NCBI GenBank assembly: GCA_927911745.1
Contig: CAKMQF010000079.1
Location: 1 to 29,615 of the forward strand
DNA length: 29,615 nt
Reading direction: 5' to 3'
Source: an uncultured Gemella sp.
Lineage (GTDB): Bacteria > Bacillota > Bacilli > Staphylococcales > Gemellaceae
Position numbers and translations under genes: made by a program. Positions 1-8,962 of the stretch are shown in pieces (positions within the stretch are counted from its first letter, which is position 1; every line of letters starts with the position of its first letter). The notes under the pieces are model-generated. The model did no database searches. It saw only the letters and a program-made list of their open reading frames with translations, and was not told the origin of the DNA.

Positions 1-39
1 TATATAATATTAGTATAAAAAATTTAAGGAGGAGTTATT

Positions 40-486
40 ATGTCAAAAAAAATTACAGATCAAGATGGAAATGTATATATTCAAAAAAAACCTATCTATA
101 AAAGAGTTTGGTTTATAGTTTTAGCTGCAATTGTACTTATATTAATTATTCAGCAAACAACTGATAACAAGAAAAAAGATGTAGAAGTTAAAAATTCTAC
201 TCAAGAAACACAGAAAGCAAAATATGAAGTTTCTGAAATTAATATCGAAAAAGATTCATTTTCTAGCTATGTTACAGGAGTATTAAAGAACAATACTGAT
301 AAAGAGAAATCATATGTTCAAATTACTATTCCTGCGTATGATGCTAATGGTAACAAAGTTGGTGATGCATTAGCTAATGTCAACAATTTAAAACCAAATT
401 CAACATGGAAATTTAAAGCTATGTATATTGGTTCAGAAAAAAATGTTACATTCAAAACTGAAGAATTAAAAGTAAGCGGCTTTTAA
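40..486 (+). CDS. Membrane-anchored FxLYD-like hypothetical protein
   Basis: A 148-residue protein with a charged N-terminal tail (about residues 1-22), one hydrophobic segment at about 23-39, a lysine-rich linker, and a C-terminal beta-rich domain of about 85 residues. The domain contains V-T-G-V-L-K-N-N-T and ends with W-K-F-K-A, the general pattern of the extracytoplasmic FxLYD family. No catalytic motif is visible. It would sit in the membrane with the domain outside. The start is supported by AAGGAGG at 27-33, seven bases before the ATG. A TATAAT-like box lies at 3-8, but any -35 box is outside the window. It stands alone, converging on the polyamine operon with a shared terminator. Function is unknown; the family assignment is by pattern only. 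Confidence 0.75.
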   Translation: MSKKITDQDGNVYIQKKPIYKRVWFIVLAAIVLILIIQQTTDNKKKDVEVKNSTQETQKAKYEVSEINIEKDSFSSYVTGVLKNNTDKEKSYVQITIPAYDANGNKVGDALANVNNLKPNSTWKFKAMYIGSEKNVTFKTEELKVSGF

Positions 487-510
487 GAGTATTCACGTAA
501 ATTTTAAATT

Positions 511-548
511 ATTAAGAGAGACTATCAAAAACGATAATCTCTCTTAAT
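511..548. terminator. Bidirectional Rho-independent terminator between FxLYD gene and potD
   Basis: Arms 511-526 and 533-548 form a 16-bp stem with one G-T wobble and the 6-nt loop AAAAAC. T-rich sequence follows on the plus strand and AT-rich sequence on the minus strand. It lies between two convergent genes and probably serves both. Confidence 0.85.
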
Positions 549-549
549 T

Positions 550-1628
550 TTATTTTCTGTTGTTAATTTTGAATTTCAAGAATAGATCATTGTAAAATTG
601 AAGCATTTTAGGATCTAAATCTTCATACACTTCAGCTCTATTTCCAAAACTTTCTAAATCTGGATAAAATTGTTCATTACTTGTAGTTTCTTCTGATAAC
701 AATTCTTTAGCCTTACCATTAGGAGTTGCATAGCCAATAAACTCAGAGTTTTTTGCTGCATTTTCTGGTTTTAACATAAAGTTAATAAATTTATATGCAG
801 CCTCTTCATTTTTAGAAGTTTTTGGAATTACTATATTGTCAAACCATAGGTTAGTTCCTTCTTTAGGTAATGCATAAACCATATTTTCATTTTCTTCCAT
901 AATTGATTTTGCATCCCCTGAGAATACTACTGATACCCATGCTTCATTATTAATCATAAGCATTTTCTTCTCATCAGAATTAATTGCTTTAATATTTGGA
1001 TGAAGTAACTCTAATTTTCTTTCTGCTAGATTAAGGTTTACTCATTAGTATCGTTTACGGAATTTCCTTCTGATTGAAGAGCAATTCCCATCATTTCACG
1101 TGCACCATCAATTAATAAAATATTATTTTCTAAACGTGCATCCCAAAGGTCATTCCATTTTTCAAATTTAAGATCTTCAGGAACTTTAGTTTTATCATAA
1201 AGTATTCCTAGAGTTCCCCAGAAATAAGGAATTGAATATTCATTCTTTGGATCAAAACTTTTATCTCTAAATTGTTCTTCAATATTATCAAATCCTTCAA
1301 TTTTACTGTGATCTAATTTTTTTAGTAGATTTAGCTTTTTCATCTTTTTAATCATATAATCAGATGGAATTACAATATCGTACGGAGTAGATCCAGACTG
1401 AATCTTAGTTAACATTGCTTCATTTGAATCGAAAGTTTCATAAACAACTGAAATCCCAGTTTCTTCTTCAAACTTTTTAATTAAATCTGGATCAATATAT
1501 TCTCCCCAGTTGAAAATTGTTAAAGTTTGTTTATCGCCACTATTTGAACTATTAATAAAATTTCGACTATATAATAATCCTAAACAGATAACTAATATTG
1601 AAATTGCTGAAATAAGTAATTTTTTCAT
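550..1628 (-). CDS. potD: Spermidine/putrescine-binding protein PotD (frameshifted in this sequence)
   Basis: Periplasmic-type binding protein that captures polyamines for the PotABC transporter. Residues 1-25 form a signal/anchor helix. The -1 position before the cysteine in L-V-I-C is not small, so this is probably an uncleaved anchor rather than a lipoprotein, as in streptococcal PotD. The mature part begins L-T-I-F-N-W-G-E-Y-I-D-P, followed by Y-E-T-F-D-S-N-E-A and D-I-V-I-P-S-D-Y, all characteristic of PotD. The first frame runs from 1628 and stops at 1038. Homology resumes in the next frame as N-L-N-L-A-E-R-K-L-E-L-L, so one base is missing near 1023-1040. Restored length is about 359 aa, normal for the family. 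It is the last gene of the pot operon. Confidence 0.9.
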
Positions 1629-1629
1629 A

Positions 1630-2430
1630 TTACCTTACCTCCCTTTTTAATTTACTAGTATTGATTACATAATAAATTAATACCGCTACAACAACAAAGA
1701 TAGTTAAGACTGTAGATAAAGCATTAATCTGTAGGTTAATCCCTTGTCGTGCCATTGAGTAAATTTCAACAGAAAGAGTTTGGAATCCATTACCTGTAAC
1801 AAAGAACGTCACAGCAAAATCATCTAATGAATAAGTTAATCCCATAAAGAATCCTGCCCAAATCCCTGGTGTAATATAAGGAATTACAATCTTACTTAAT
1901 ACTTGAGGGTAAGTCGCTCCAAGGTCTATTGCTGCATCAACCATACTTCTTGGCATCTCATATAGTTTAGGTAATACCATTAATACCACTATCGGAATAC
2001 TAAATGCAATATGAGATAATAATACAGACCAAAAACCTTGAATACTATCTAATCCTGTGTACTTAGAAATGAAAGTAAACATTAATAAGAATGAACATCC
2101 TATAATAACGTCAGGACTTACAATAAGAATATTATTCCCTACTAGGAAAGAATTCTTTTGTTTATTAGATTTTAAAGAATATATTCCTAATGCACCAAGT
2201 GTTCCAAAAACAGCAGAAAATAGTCCGCAAAGCAGTGCAACTACTATCGTGTTAATTACAATAACCATCATACGCGTATTTTCAAATAAATCTACATAAT
2301 GTTTCCAAGAAAAACCTTCGAAATCAATCATTGTCTTACCTGAGTTAAACGAGTAGTATGCTAGATAAATTAGAGGTATATATAATATTGCAAAGATAAC
2401 CCCTAAATATATTTTTGAAGTTAATTTCAT
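1630..2430 (-). CDS. potC: Spermidine/putrescine ABC transporter permease PotC
   Basis: A 266-residue inner-membrane permease with about six hydrophobic segments. The cytoplasmic coupling motif occurs as D-A-A-I-D-L-G-A about two thirds along, the loop that contacts the PotA ATPase (usual form E-A-A-x-D-L-G-A). Its start codon overlaps the stop of the preceding permease gene by one base (TAATG at 2432-2428), indicating translational coupling. The stop lies one base from the potD start. PotC is the second half of the PotB-PotC channel heterodimer. Confidence 0.95.
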   Translation of the reverse strand: MKLTSKIYLGVIFAILYIPLIYLAYYSFNSGKTMIDFEGFSWKHYVDLFENTRMMVIVINTIVVALLCGLFSAVFGTLGALGIYSLKSNKQKNSFLVGNNILIVSPDVIIGCSFLLMFTFISKYTGLDSIQGFWSVLLSHIAFSIPIVVLMVLPKLYEMPRSMVDAAIDLGATYPQVLSKIVIPYITPGIWAGFFMGLTYSLDDFAVTFFVTGNGFQTLSVEIYSMARQGINLQINALSTVLTIFVVVAVLIYYVINTSKLKREVR

Positions 2431-3248
2431 TATTTTCTACCTCCAAAATTAGTTTTGTCTTTAGTATTTGTAAGAACCATTATGATTCCCATTACTACTA
2501 TTAAGAATACTGCGATTGTTGAACCAATCCCCCAGTTTTGAGTAACTAAGAAATGCTCTTCAATAGCTGTACCTAAGTTGATAATTTTGTTTCCAGCAAC
2601 AAGTCGTGTAATCATGAATAATGATAGAGCTGGAATAAATGTTACCTGAATACCAGTTTTAACACCATTAATACTTAATGGTAAAATAATTTTTAAGAAC
2701 GTAGTTTTAAAGTCAGCACCTAAATCATATGATGCTTCAATTAAGTTTTTATTCATACCAGAAACCGAGTTATAAATAGGTAATAACATAAATGGTAAGA
2801 ATATGTAACTTGATACAAAAATAAAACTAAATGAATTAAATAGTAAATTTTGAGAACCTATACCAATATACTCTAAGAAACTATTAATTGTTCCATATTC
2901 ACCAAATAATCCTAAAAATGCATAAGTTTTTAATAAGATATTAATCCATGTTGGTAAGATGATTAATAGAAGCAGCAGTTCTTTATACTTACTTTTATTA
3001 ATAGCAAATGCTAATGGATAGCTAATTACCAAACATATAAGTGTAATTAGAAACGCATACCAGAAACTATATAATGTCATTAATACATATGTGCTACTAA
3101 AGAATATCTTATAGTTTTCGAATGTGAAGTTTCCATCGATATCTCTAAAAGAATAATATACTATTAGTAATATTGGAAATACTACGAAAAGTAACATCCA
3201 CATTACATACGGAATCATAAAAAATGAGCGTGTTTTTTTATTAAACAT
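2430..3248 (-). CDS. potB: Spermidine/putrescine ABC transporter permease PotB
   Basis: A 272-residue integral membrane protein with about six transmembrane segments. The coupling loop is intact as E-A-S-Y-D-L-G-A, followed by L-K-I-I-L-P, the binding-protein-dependent permease signature. It pairs with PotC to form the polyamine channel. It starts three bases after the potA stop codon and overlaps potC by one base, so the operon is very compact. Length and order match the pot operons of streptococci and staphylococci. No anomaly seen. Confidence 0.95.
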   Translation of the reverse strand: MFNKKTRSFFMIPYVMWMLLFVVFPILLIVYYSFRDIDGNFTFENYKIFFSSTYVLMTLYSFWYAFLITLICLVISYPLAFAINKSKYKELLLLLIILPTWINILLKTYAFLGLFGEYGTINSFLEYIGIGSQNLLFNSFSFIFVSSYIFLPFMLLPIYNSVSGMNKNLIEASYDLGADFKTTFLKIILPLSINGVKTGIQVTFIPALSLFMITRLVAGNKIINLGTAIEEHFLVTQNWGIGSTIAVFLIVVMGIIMVLTNTKDKTNFGGRK

Positions 3249-3251
3249 TCT

Positions 3252-4340
3252 TTATTCCTCCTCTTCATATGATTCAAGACGAGCATCAAATTCTTCTTCA
3301 GTTTCTCCAGGCACCATGATATGTATTGCTTCAGGATCAAAGTTTAAACTTACAGCTGCTCCTGGTTTTGCTTGTTTCGTTGAGTGAACAATCCATTCAT
3401 TATATTGATCATCTAAACAACAGATTTCATAGTGAACTCCTCTAAATAACTGAGTATCTACTACTACACTGATTTTACCTTTATCTGCACTTGTAATTTC
3501 TAAATCCTCAGGACGAATAACTACTTCTACACGTTTATTTTTATCTAAACCAGCATCAACACATTCATATTGCTTACCATATATTTCTACTAAATAGTCA
3601 TCTAACATAACAGCATTAACAATATTAGATTCACCAATGAAATCAGCTACGAAACGGTTTACCGGCTCATCATAAATATCAGTTGGTGTACCACTTTGTT
3701 CAATCTTACCGTGATTCATTACGAAGATATAGTCACTCATCGCTAGTGCTTCCTCTTGATCGTGAGTTACATAGATAAACGTAATCCCTGTTTGTTGTTG
3801 AAGTTCACGAAGTTCATATTGCATCTCTTGACGAAGTTTTAAATCAAGTGCTGATAGTGATTCATCTAGTAGGATAATTTCAGGTTCATTAACAATTGCA
3901 CGAGCTATAGCAACACGTTGTTTTTGTCCACCACTCATCTCGCTTATATCACGATTTTCAAAACCAGCTAAGTTAACTTGTTTAAGAGCTTTTTTTACTT
4001 TCTTATTAATTACTTCTTTCTTTTCATTTTTAATTTTCAATCCAAAAGCAACATTTTCAAATACATTCATATGCGGGAATAATGCATAGTCCTGGAACAC
4101 AGTATTCACATGTCTCTTATTCGCAGGTAGATCATTAACTACTTTGTCATCAAGTAGTACATCACCTGATGTTGGACTTAAAAATCCACCAATTAATTTT
4201 AAAATTGTACTTTTACCACATCCACTTGGTCCTAGTAATGTATAGAATTTTCCTTTTTCTATTTCTAAATCAATATTCTTTAATACATGTGTATTACCAA
4301 AAGACATTGATACATTTTTAAATTCAACAATATTTGCCAT
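3252..4340 (-). CDS. potA: Spermidine/putrescine ABC transporter ATPase PotA
   Basis: The 362-residue ATPase that powers polyamine import. Walker A is G-P-S-G-C-G-K-S-T (37-45), the Q-loop glutamine lies in V-F-Q-D-Y (about 83), the signature is M-S-G-G-Q-K-Q-R (135-142), Walker B is I-I-L-L-D-E (155-160), and the H-loop is V-T-H-D. After about residue 235 there is a TOBE-type regulatory domain, as usual for PotA/CysA/MalK-class ATPases. The signature begins with M instead of L, which is common in this subgroup. It follows the regulator gene by ten bases and is the first transport gene of the operon. Confidence 0.96.
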   Translation of the reverse strand: MANIVEFKNVSMSFGNTHVLKNIDLEIEKGKFYTLLGPSGCGKSTILKLIGGFLSPTSGDVLLDDKVVNDLPANKRHVNTVFQDYALFPHMNVFENVAFGLKIKNEKKEVINKKVKKALKQVNLAGFENRDISEMSGGQKQRVAIARAIVNEPEIILLDESLSALDLKLRQEMQYELRELQQQTGITFIYVTHDQEEALAMSDYIFVMNHGKIEQSGTPTDIYDEPVNRFVADFIGESNIVNAVMLDDYLVEIYGKQYECVDAGLDKNKRVEVVIRPEDLEITSADKGKISVVVDTQLFRGVHYEICCLDDQYNEWIVHSTKQAKPGAAVSLNFDPEAIHIMVPGETEEEFDARLESYEEEE

Positions 4341-4350
4341 TATTTTCTCC

Positions 4351-4896
4351 TTATAAATACGAATTAGTCGCTACAATTAACACTTCACATTCTTCATCAA
4401 ATGGATTTGATATTCTATGTTCTGACGTAGCTAAAAAATAAAAACTTTCATGAGTAGAAGCGATAAACTCCTCATCACCTAATCTCAATTTGCATTTCCC
4501 CTTCAGCACATAACATAATGTTTCTGATTCAGAAGGATCAAATGTTTTATAATTACAATTTTTATCTAGTTTTAATATAAGAGATTCCATCTCTTTCTCA
4601 TTTGATTCTGGAACCAACCATGTAAGTTTATATCCTTCATCAGTTTCTTCATAACTAGTCTGATCTTCTAATGAATAATATACTTTCTGACTAGTACTCT
4701 CCTTATCGAAGAAATCTTTAGGAGCGCATCCAAGAACTTGGAGTATATTAAAAAAAGTTTCCATTGATGGTGACGCTAAATCACGCTCAACTTGAGATAT
4801 ATACCCTTTACTAAGGTCTGTACGTTCCCCTAACTCTTCTTGGGTGAGGTTTTTTTGAATTCGTAATCTCTTTAATCTTTCACCTATAGAATACAT
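4351..4896 (-). CDS. XRE-family regulator with C-terminal cupin, polyamine operon
   Basis: A 181-residue DNA-binding protein. Residues 5-60 form an XRE-type helix-turn-helix ([10 protein letters not shown] then [10 protein letters not shown]). Residues about 105-178 are a cupin beta-barrel, seen in L-C-Y-V-L-K-G-K and the final H-R-I-S-N-P. This two-domain design is that of PuuR-type regulators, in which a small ligand bound by the cupin controls DNA binding. Here it is the first gene of the pot transport operon, so a polyamine-responsive autoregulator is the natural inference. TCTCC at 4902-4906 gives a GGAGA ribosome-binding site. The ligand is not shown by the sequence. Confidence 0.88.
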   Translation of the reverse strand: MYSIGERLKRLRIQKNLTQEELGERTDLSKGYISQVERDLASPSMETFFNILQVLGCAPKDFFDKESTSQKVYYSLEDQTSYEETDEGYKLTWLVPESNEKEMESLILKLDKNCNYKTFDPSESETLCYVLKGKCKLRLGDEEFIASTHESFYFLATSEHRISNPFDEECEVLIVATNSYL

Positions 4897-5000
4897 AACT
4901 TCTCCTTTCTATAGTTAATAAGTTAATTTGTTTAACAATACATAACTTTTAGTTAATTTTGTTTATTATTATCTAACTTAACGTTATCATTGTTTACCAT

Positions 5001-5030
5001 TATTAAACTTATCGTTATTTAAGTTTAATA
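5001..5030. repeat. Perfect 11-bp inverted repeat upstream of the pot regulator
   Basis: Arms TATTAAACTTA (5001-5011) and TAAGTTTAATA (5020-5030) are exact inverted copies around an 8-nt spacer. It lies in the leader region between the predicted pot promoter and the regulator gene. It could be an operator for the XRE-cupin protein or a leader hairpin; there is no T-tract for termination. Confidence 0.6.
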
Positions 5031-5071
5031 ATAATAAACTATATGTTTAGTGTTGTTAAAACACAAGTTAT

Positions 5072-5100
5072 ATAATACTATATTTTTAAGTTAAAATCAA
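5072..5100 (-). promoter_or_regulatory. Predicted sigma-A promoter for the regulator-potABCD operon
   Basis: On the minus strand, TTGATT (5100-5095) and TATTAT (5077-5072) are separated by exactly 17 bases. The transcript would have a leader of about 170 nt before the regulator start at 4896. The rest of the 335-base gap (4897-5231) is AT-rich with repeated GTTAAT/CGTTAT words and no recognisable gene. Confidence 0.55.
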
Positions 5101-5188
5101 GTTAAAATTACATTATTTTTCAACTATTTAATAATTATAATTTTTCTTAATAAAGCCTATTATTCTTTATTATCTTAATGTTTTAGTA

Positions 5189-5194
5189 TATAAT
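5189..5194 (+). promoter_or_regulatory. Possible -10 box for the RluA-family gene
   Basis: A perfect TATAAT about 38 bases before the start codon of the downstream plus-strand gene. The matching -35 region is poor, so this is only a candidate. Confidence 0.35.
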
Positions 5195-5231
5195 GGTAAT
5201 ATTAATATAAGAAAGAAATCAAGGTACCATA

Positions 5232-6080
5232 ATGAAATTTAAAATACTACAGCCCTTCCAATCAGTTGAGGTTTATTTAAGCCAATTTTTAAAAGTGTCA
5301 AAAAAGAATATACATACAATTAGAATGCAAAGTCACCATGATAAACAAACAATTAAAGTAAATGAGAAAGAAGCAGATTTAACATCAAGTTTATCTACAA
5401 ATGATTCACTAGAATTAAATATAGATTTAGCAACATCTAAGTACTTATCAAATACAACCGCTACAATAAACAAGGAATATGAGGATGATTATATTCTTGT
5501 CGTATCAAAACCATTCGGTATAAAAACTCATCCAAATGAAATAGAAACTGAAAATGATACGCTAGTTAACTATTTAATAGCGGATTATAAGTATCTGGAA
5601 CCTATTCACAGACTTGATATAGATACTTGTGGTTTAGTGATTCTAGCAAAAACTCCTCTAATCAAAGCTAAACTAGATCAAATGCTTGAACAAAGAGCAA
5701 TTAAACGTTACTATACAGCATTAATAAAAAATAATATTAAACCACAAACTATTAATACTAATATAGGGAGAGATAGTAAAGAAAAAAACAAAATGGCAGT
5801 AACAAGAAATGGGAAGAATGCTATTACTAATATACTTGAATGCAGTAAATTAGATCAAAATAAATTTTCAGTTCTAGTCTCACTTGAAACAGGTAGAACT
5901 CATCAAATAAGAGTACATTTAGCTTCTATAGGAGTTCCAATAATCGGGGATAAATTATATTCAAAAGACGGCTATAAATACGATAAAATGTATTTAGGAG
6001 CACTTAAAGTAAATTTCCCACACCCTGTTACAGGAAACACTTTAGAAATTAAATCGTCAATTGAAAAAGATTTCATATAA
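5232..6080 (+). CDS. RluA/RluD-family RNA pseudouridine synthase
   Basis: A 282-residue enzyme that isomerises specific uridines in rRNA (or tRNA) to pseudouridine. The catalytic motif is H-R-L-D (126-129) with Asp129 as the expected nucleophile, in the context I-H-R-L-D-I-D-T-C-G. The second family motif G-R-T-H-Q-I-R-V-H-L and the late G-D-x-L-Y are intact. The N-terminal 60 residues look like a reduced S4-like RNA-binding region. The family consensus after HRLD is usually D-x-x-T-S-G; here the serine is cysteine. The ribosome-binding site is weak (AAGG about 9 bases upstream). Which uridine it modifies cannot be told from sequence; YjbO/YhcT-like Bacillota members are the closest by eye. 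Confidence 0.88.
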   Translation: MKFKILQPFQSVEVYLSQFLKVSKKNIHTIRMQSHHDKQTIKVNEKEADLTSSLSTNDSLELNIDLATSKYLSNTTATINKEYEDDYILVVSKPFGIKTHPNEIETENDTLVNYLIADYKYLEPIHRLDIDTCGLVILAKTPLIKAKLDQMLEQRAIKRYYTALIKNNIKPQTINTNIGRDSKEKNKMAVTRNGKNAITNILECSKLDQNKFSVLVSLETGRTHQIRVHLASIGVPIIGDKLYSKDGYKYDKMYLGALKVNFPHPVTGNTLEIKSSIEKDFI

Positions 6081-6102
6081 TAAATTTATACAATAATAAG
6101 AA

Positions 6103-6135
6103 AAACAGATGTGCAAAATTATTACACATCTGTTT
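6103..6135. terminator. Rho-independent terminator between RluA-family gene and yneF
   Basis: Perfect 11-bp stem AAACAGATGTG (6103-6113) with CACATCTGTTT (6125-6135) and an 11-nt loop. T-rich sequence follows on the plus strand and an A/T run on the other side, fitting a shared terminator for two convergent genes. Confidence 0.8.
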
Positions 6136-6139
6136 ATTA

Positions 6140-6386
6140 TTATTTTTTCATTTGTTTTTGAGCTTGTTTTTGCGCTTTTTGCATGTTGCTCATAACTTGA
6201 TTGATTTTTTTACGAGATGGTTTTTGTCCCATTTGACTCATCATACTCATAACCATATCTTCGTTAATTTGAGGATTTTTTTCCATGTAGTTCATGAAAT
6301 TTACGTCTTGCTAGATAGAAACCTCCAACAACACCGATAAGTAAACAAATTGCTCCAACTAAAATTGTGACTGCAGTTTCACTCAT
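6140..6386 (-). CDS. yneF: YneF-family small membrane protein (frameshifted in this sequence)
   Basis: A small protein of about 81 residues after frame repair. It starts at 6386 with [12 protein letters not shown], and one transmembrane helix covers about residues 5-26. After A-R-R-K-F the frame breaks at the TTT near 6295-6302. With one base removed it continues [11 protein letters not shown], then [13 protein letters not shown], which is the diagnostic conserved block of the YneF (UPF0154) family. The C-terminal tail is rich in Gln and Lys. The molecular function of the family is unknown to me. It follows the DUF896 gene by two bases. Confidence 0.82.
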
Positions 6387-6388
6387 TG

Positions 6389-6598
6389 TTAATTTCCTTT
6401 CTTCTTAGGAGTTATATCTTCTCCATTTTCATTAATTACTTTAGTATTATCTAATATGTTTCTCATATTAGCTTTAAAATTTTGTAAATATAATTGTCTA
6501 TATTTAGCTAATTCTTCTGATTCCTCAACAGTTAATTCACGCTCTTTTTTTGTAGCATTAAGTGAATTAATTTTATCAATAACTTCTTTCATTTCCAT
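6389..6598 (-). CDS. DUF896 (YnzC-like) small protein
   Basis: A 69-residue protein if translation starts at the ATG at 6598. A longer reading from a GTG at 6610 would overlap frr and adds only four non-conserved residues, so I prefer the shorter. The sequence (I-D-K-I-N, L-T-V-E-E, Y-R-Q-L-Y-L, F-K-A-N-M-R-N, then I-N-E-N-G-E-D-I-T-P-K-K) matches the UPF0291/DUF896 family: a two-helix hairpin and a short basic tail. No clear Shine-Dalgarno sequence is visible; with frr ending at 6603, re-initiation or coupling is likely. B. subtilis YnzC is a structural reference, and the precise role is not known. Confidence 0.85.
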   Translation of the reverse strand: MEMKEVIDKINSLNATKKERELTVEESEELAKYRQLYLQNFKANMRNILDNTKVINENGEDITPKKKGN

Positions 6599-6602
6599 AA
6601 TA

Positions 6603-7160
6603 TTACACACTCATTAACTCATCTTGTTTTTCTTTAGTAACTTTGTCGATTTCAGCAACAAATTTATCTGTTACTTTTTGAATATCATCAGAATATCCTT
6701 TTAAATCGTCTTCAGTAATTTGAGAAGATTTTTCTAATTTTTTCATAGCATCCATTGCATCACGACGAACATTACGTACGGCAACTTTAGCTCCTTCAGA
6801 TTCTTTACCTACTAATTTAGCAAGTTCTTTACGACGTTCCTCAGTTAAAGCTGGGAATACGATACGAATTACTGTTCCATCATTAGCTGGATTTAATCCT
6901 AAATCTGATGCTTGAATAGCTTTTTCGATATCTCCTAATAAAGTTTTTTCGTATGGAGAAATTACAAGCATTTTAGGTTCTGGTACAGAAACCCCTGCAA
7001 CTTGATTAATCGGAGTTGGTACACCATAGTAATCAACTGTTAATCTATCTAAAACAGCTGCACTAGCCTTACCAGCTCTGATAGATGCTAATTCACGACG
7101 TAAACTAGCAATCGCTTTTTCCATTCTTTCGTTTAAATTATTCATTATTTGTTCAGGCAT
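6603..7160 (-). CDS. frr: Ribosome recycling factor
   Basis: A 185-residue protein of the usual family length. It works with EF-G to split post-termination ribosomes. The three-helix-bundle signatures are clear: R-A-G-K-A-S near the N-terminus, [10 protein letters not shown], and the C-terminal V-R-N-V-R-R-D block that mimics a tRNA arm. AGGAG lies nine bases upstream of the start. It lies 24 bases after pyrH, the common pyrH-frr pairing. Both seem to be read separately from tsf, because a terminator lies between. Confidence 0.97.
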   Translation of the reverse strand: MPEQIMNNLNERMEKAIASLRRELASIRAGKASAAVLDRLTVDYYGVPTPINQVAGVSVPEPKMLVISPYEKTLLGDIEKAIQASDLGLNPANDGTVIRIVFPALTEERRKELAKLVGKESEGAKVAVRNVRRDAMDAMKKLEKSSQITEDDLKGYSDDIQKVTDKFVAEIDKVTKEKQDELMSV

Positions 7161-7184
7161 AATTGTAAACTCCTAATATAAATT

Positions 7185-7898
7185 TTATTCAATAGTTGTC
7201 CCTAGATTAGAATCAGAAACAACTTTAACAATATTTTCTGCTTCATCTATTGAAAAGACAATAATTGGCAGGTGATTATCCATACAGAATGTAATTGCTG
7301 TAGAATCCATTATTGTTAACCCTTTGTTCATAATATCCATGTATGATAACTTATCATATTTAGTTGCTGTGCTGTCAAGTTTTGGATCAGCAGAGTAAAC
7401 ACCGTCTACTCCATTTTTACCCATTAAAATAGCTTCAGCACCGATTTCTTTAGCACGTAATGCTGCTGTTGTATCTGTTGAGAAATATGGATTTCCAATT
7501 CCAGCTGCAAATATAGCAACACGACCTTTTTCTAAGTGTCTTATTGCACGTCTTCTAATGTATGGCTCAGCCATTTCTTTCATTTCAACTGATGTTAATA
7601 CACGTGTATCCACACCTTTTTGTTCTAAAGCATCTTGTAATGCTAATGAATTCATAACTGTAGCTAACATACCCATTGAGTCAGCTGTAGCACGTTCCAT
7701 TCCTAGTTCTTCACCAGTTTTTCCACGCCAGATATTTCCTCCACCAACAACGATAGCAACTTCTACCCCTTTTTTTACTACCTCTACGATTTGAGAAGTT
7801 ATTTTTGTAACAACTTCAGAATCAATACCGAATCCTTTTCCACCTGCTAGTGCTTCACCACTTAACTTATATAAAACTCTTTTATATTTAGTAGCCAT
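7185..7898 (-). CDS. pyrH: Uridylate kinase (UMP kinase)
   Basis: A 237-residue amino-acid-kinase-family enzyme that phosphorylates UMP to UDP in pyrimidine nucleotide synthesis. Visible motifs are [13 protein letters not shown] at the N-terminus, [10 protein letters not shown] (phosphate loop), and the nucleotide-binding stretch [12 protein letters not shown] with a substitution ([12 protein letters not shown]). A strong AGGAGG precedes the start. The gene is first in pyrH-frr-DUF896-yneF and is separated from tsf by a terminator, so it needs its own promoter in 7899-7956. Confidence 0.97.
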   Translation of the reverse strand: MATKYKRVLYKLSGEALAGGKGFGIDSEVVTKITSQIVEVVKKGVEVAIVVGGGNIWRGKTGEELGMERATADSMGMLATVMNSLALQDALEQKGVDTRVLTSVEMKEMAEPYIRRRAIRHLEKGRVAIFAAGIGNPYFSTDTTAALRAKEIGAEAILMGKNGVDGVYSADPKLDSTATKYDKLSYMDIMNKGLTIMDSTAITFCMDNHLPIIVFSIDEAENIVKVVSDSNLGTTIE

Positions 7899-7952
7899 TT
7901 CTATCCTCCTAATAAATTACAGACATTATTGTTTCTACTATACTAATTTTTT

Positions 7953-7981
7953 AAAAAAGCACACACAAGAAGTGTGTGCTT
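7953..7981 (-). terminator. Rho-independent terminator of the rpsB-tsf unit
   Basis: Perfect 10-bp stem AAGCACACAC (7957-7966) and GTGTGTGCTT (7972-7981), loop AAGAA. On the minus strand the hairpin is followed by a run of six T (plus-strand A-run 7953-7958). It lies 36 bases after the tsf stop. Confidence 0.9.
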
Positions 7982-8017
7982 AACCTCTTTTAATAAAATA
8001 TATTAAATAGAGAATTA

Positions 8018-8905
8018 TTATTTGCTAGCGTTAACTTGGCTCATTACTTCTTCAGCAAAGTTATCTTCTTTTTTCTCGATACCTTCACCAACTTCGTAAC
8101 GTACGAATTTAGCAAGTTTTCCACCTTTTGATGCTAAGAATTTTTCAACAGTGAAACTATCGTCTTTAACGAATTTTTGGTTAACAACTGTGATTTCTTC
8201 TAAGAATTTGTTAATTCTACCAACGATCATTTTTTCAACGATGTTAGCAGGTTTTCCTTCGTTTAATGCTTGCTCAGTTAATACTTTTTTCTCGTGCTCA
8301 AGTACATCAGCTGGTACTTCGCTTTCGTCTAAGTATTTAGGAGCTAAAGCAGCGATGTGCATTGCAACATCTTTAGCTGCTTCTTCGTCAGTGCTTCCTT
8401 CTACAAGAGTAAGAACACCAATTCTTCCTCCCATGTGAGAGTATGCACCGAATGCATCAGCGTCAGATTTAGTTACAACTTCAAATCTTCTTAATGAAAG
8501 TTTTTCACCAATTGTAGCGATACCTTCGTTAATTACTGCTTCAACAGTTCCACCTTGAGCTTCTACTTGAAGAGCTTCTTCTAAAGTTGCTGGTTCAGCA
8601 GCTAAGATAGCTTCTGCAACATTTTTTACTAAAGCAACGAATTTTTCGTTTTTAGCAACGAAGTCAGTTTCTGAGTTGATTTCTAAGATAACAGCTTTGT
8701 TACCTTTAACCTCGATGTAAGAAAGACCTTCTGCAGCGATTCTGTCAGCTTTTTTAGCTGCTTTAGCGATACCATTTTCTCTTAGGTAGTCGATTGCTGC
8801 ATCGATATTTCCATCTGTTTGAGTTAGTGCTTTTTTACAGTCCATCATACCAGCACCAGTACGTTCTCTTAATTCTTTTACCAAACTAGCTGTAATTTGT
8901 GCCAT
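8018..8905 (-). CDS. tsf: Translation elongation factor Ts
   Basis: A 295-residue nucleotide exchange factor for EF-Tu. The N-terminal UBA-like domain (about 1-55) has the invariant [15 protein letters not shown], and T-D-F-V-A-K-N (80-86) is the conserved EF-Tu contact segment. Length fits the family. A GGAGG site lies upstream. It follows rpsB after a 57-base AT-rich spacer with no promoter that convinces me, so it is probably cotranscribed with rpsB and ends at the strong terminator at 7953-7981. Confidence 0.97.
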   Translation of the reverse strand: MAQITASLVKELRERTGAGMMDCKKALTQTDGNIDAAIDYLRENGIAKAAKKADRIAAEGLSYIEVKGNKAVILEINSETDFVAKNEKFVALVKNVAEAILAAEPATLEEALQVEAQGGTVEAVINEGIATIGEKLSLRRFEVVTKSDADAFGAYSHMGGRIGVLTLVEGSTDEEAAKDVAMHIAALAPKYLDESEVPADVLEHEKKVLTEQALNEGKPANIVEKMIVGRINKFLEEITVVNQKFVKDDSFTVEKFLASKGGKLAKFVRYEVGEGIEKKEDNFAEEVMSQVNASK

Positions 8906-8962
8906 TTTGATTTGCCTCCGTTATTTTATTATTAATTTTTTTATTTGTTTTATAATCTAAAA

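Noticed and set aside
6152..6340. Plus-strand open frame rich in His and Phe
   Set aside because: It is antisense to yneF, whose conserved protein sequence reads on the minus strand after a one-base repair.
7558..7794. Plus-strand open frame opposite pyrH
   Set aside because: Antisense shadow of a conserved enzyme. Similar shadows opposite tsf (8151-8438), infB (18419-18832, 18908-19135), nusA (20282-20647) and pheT (26744-26935, 27017-27199) were rejected for the same reason.
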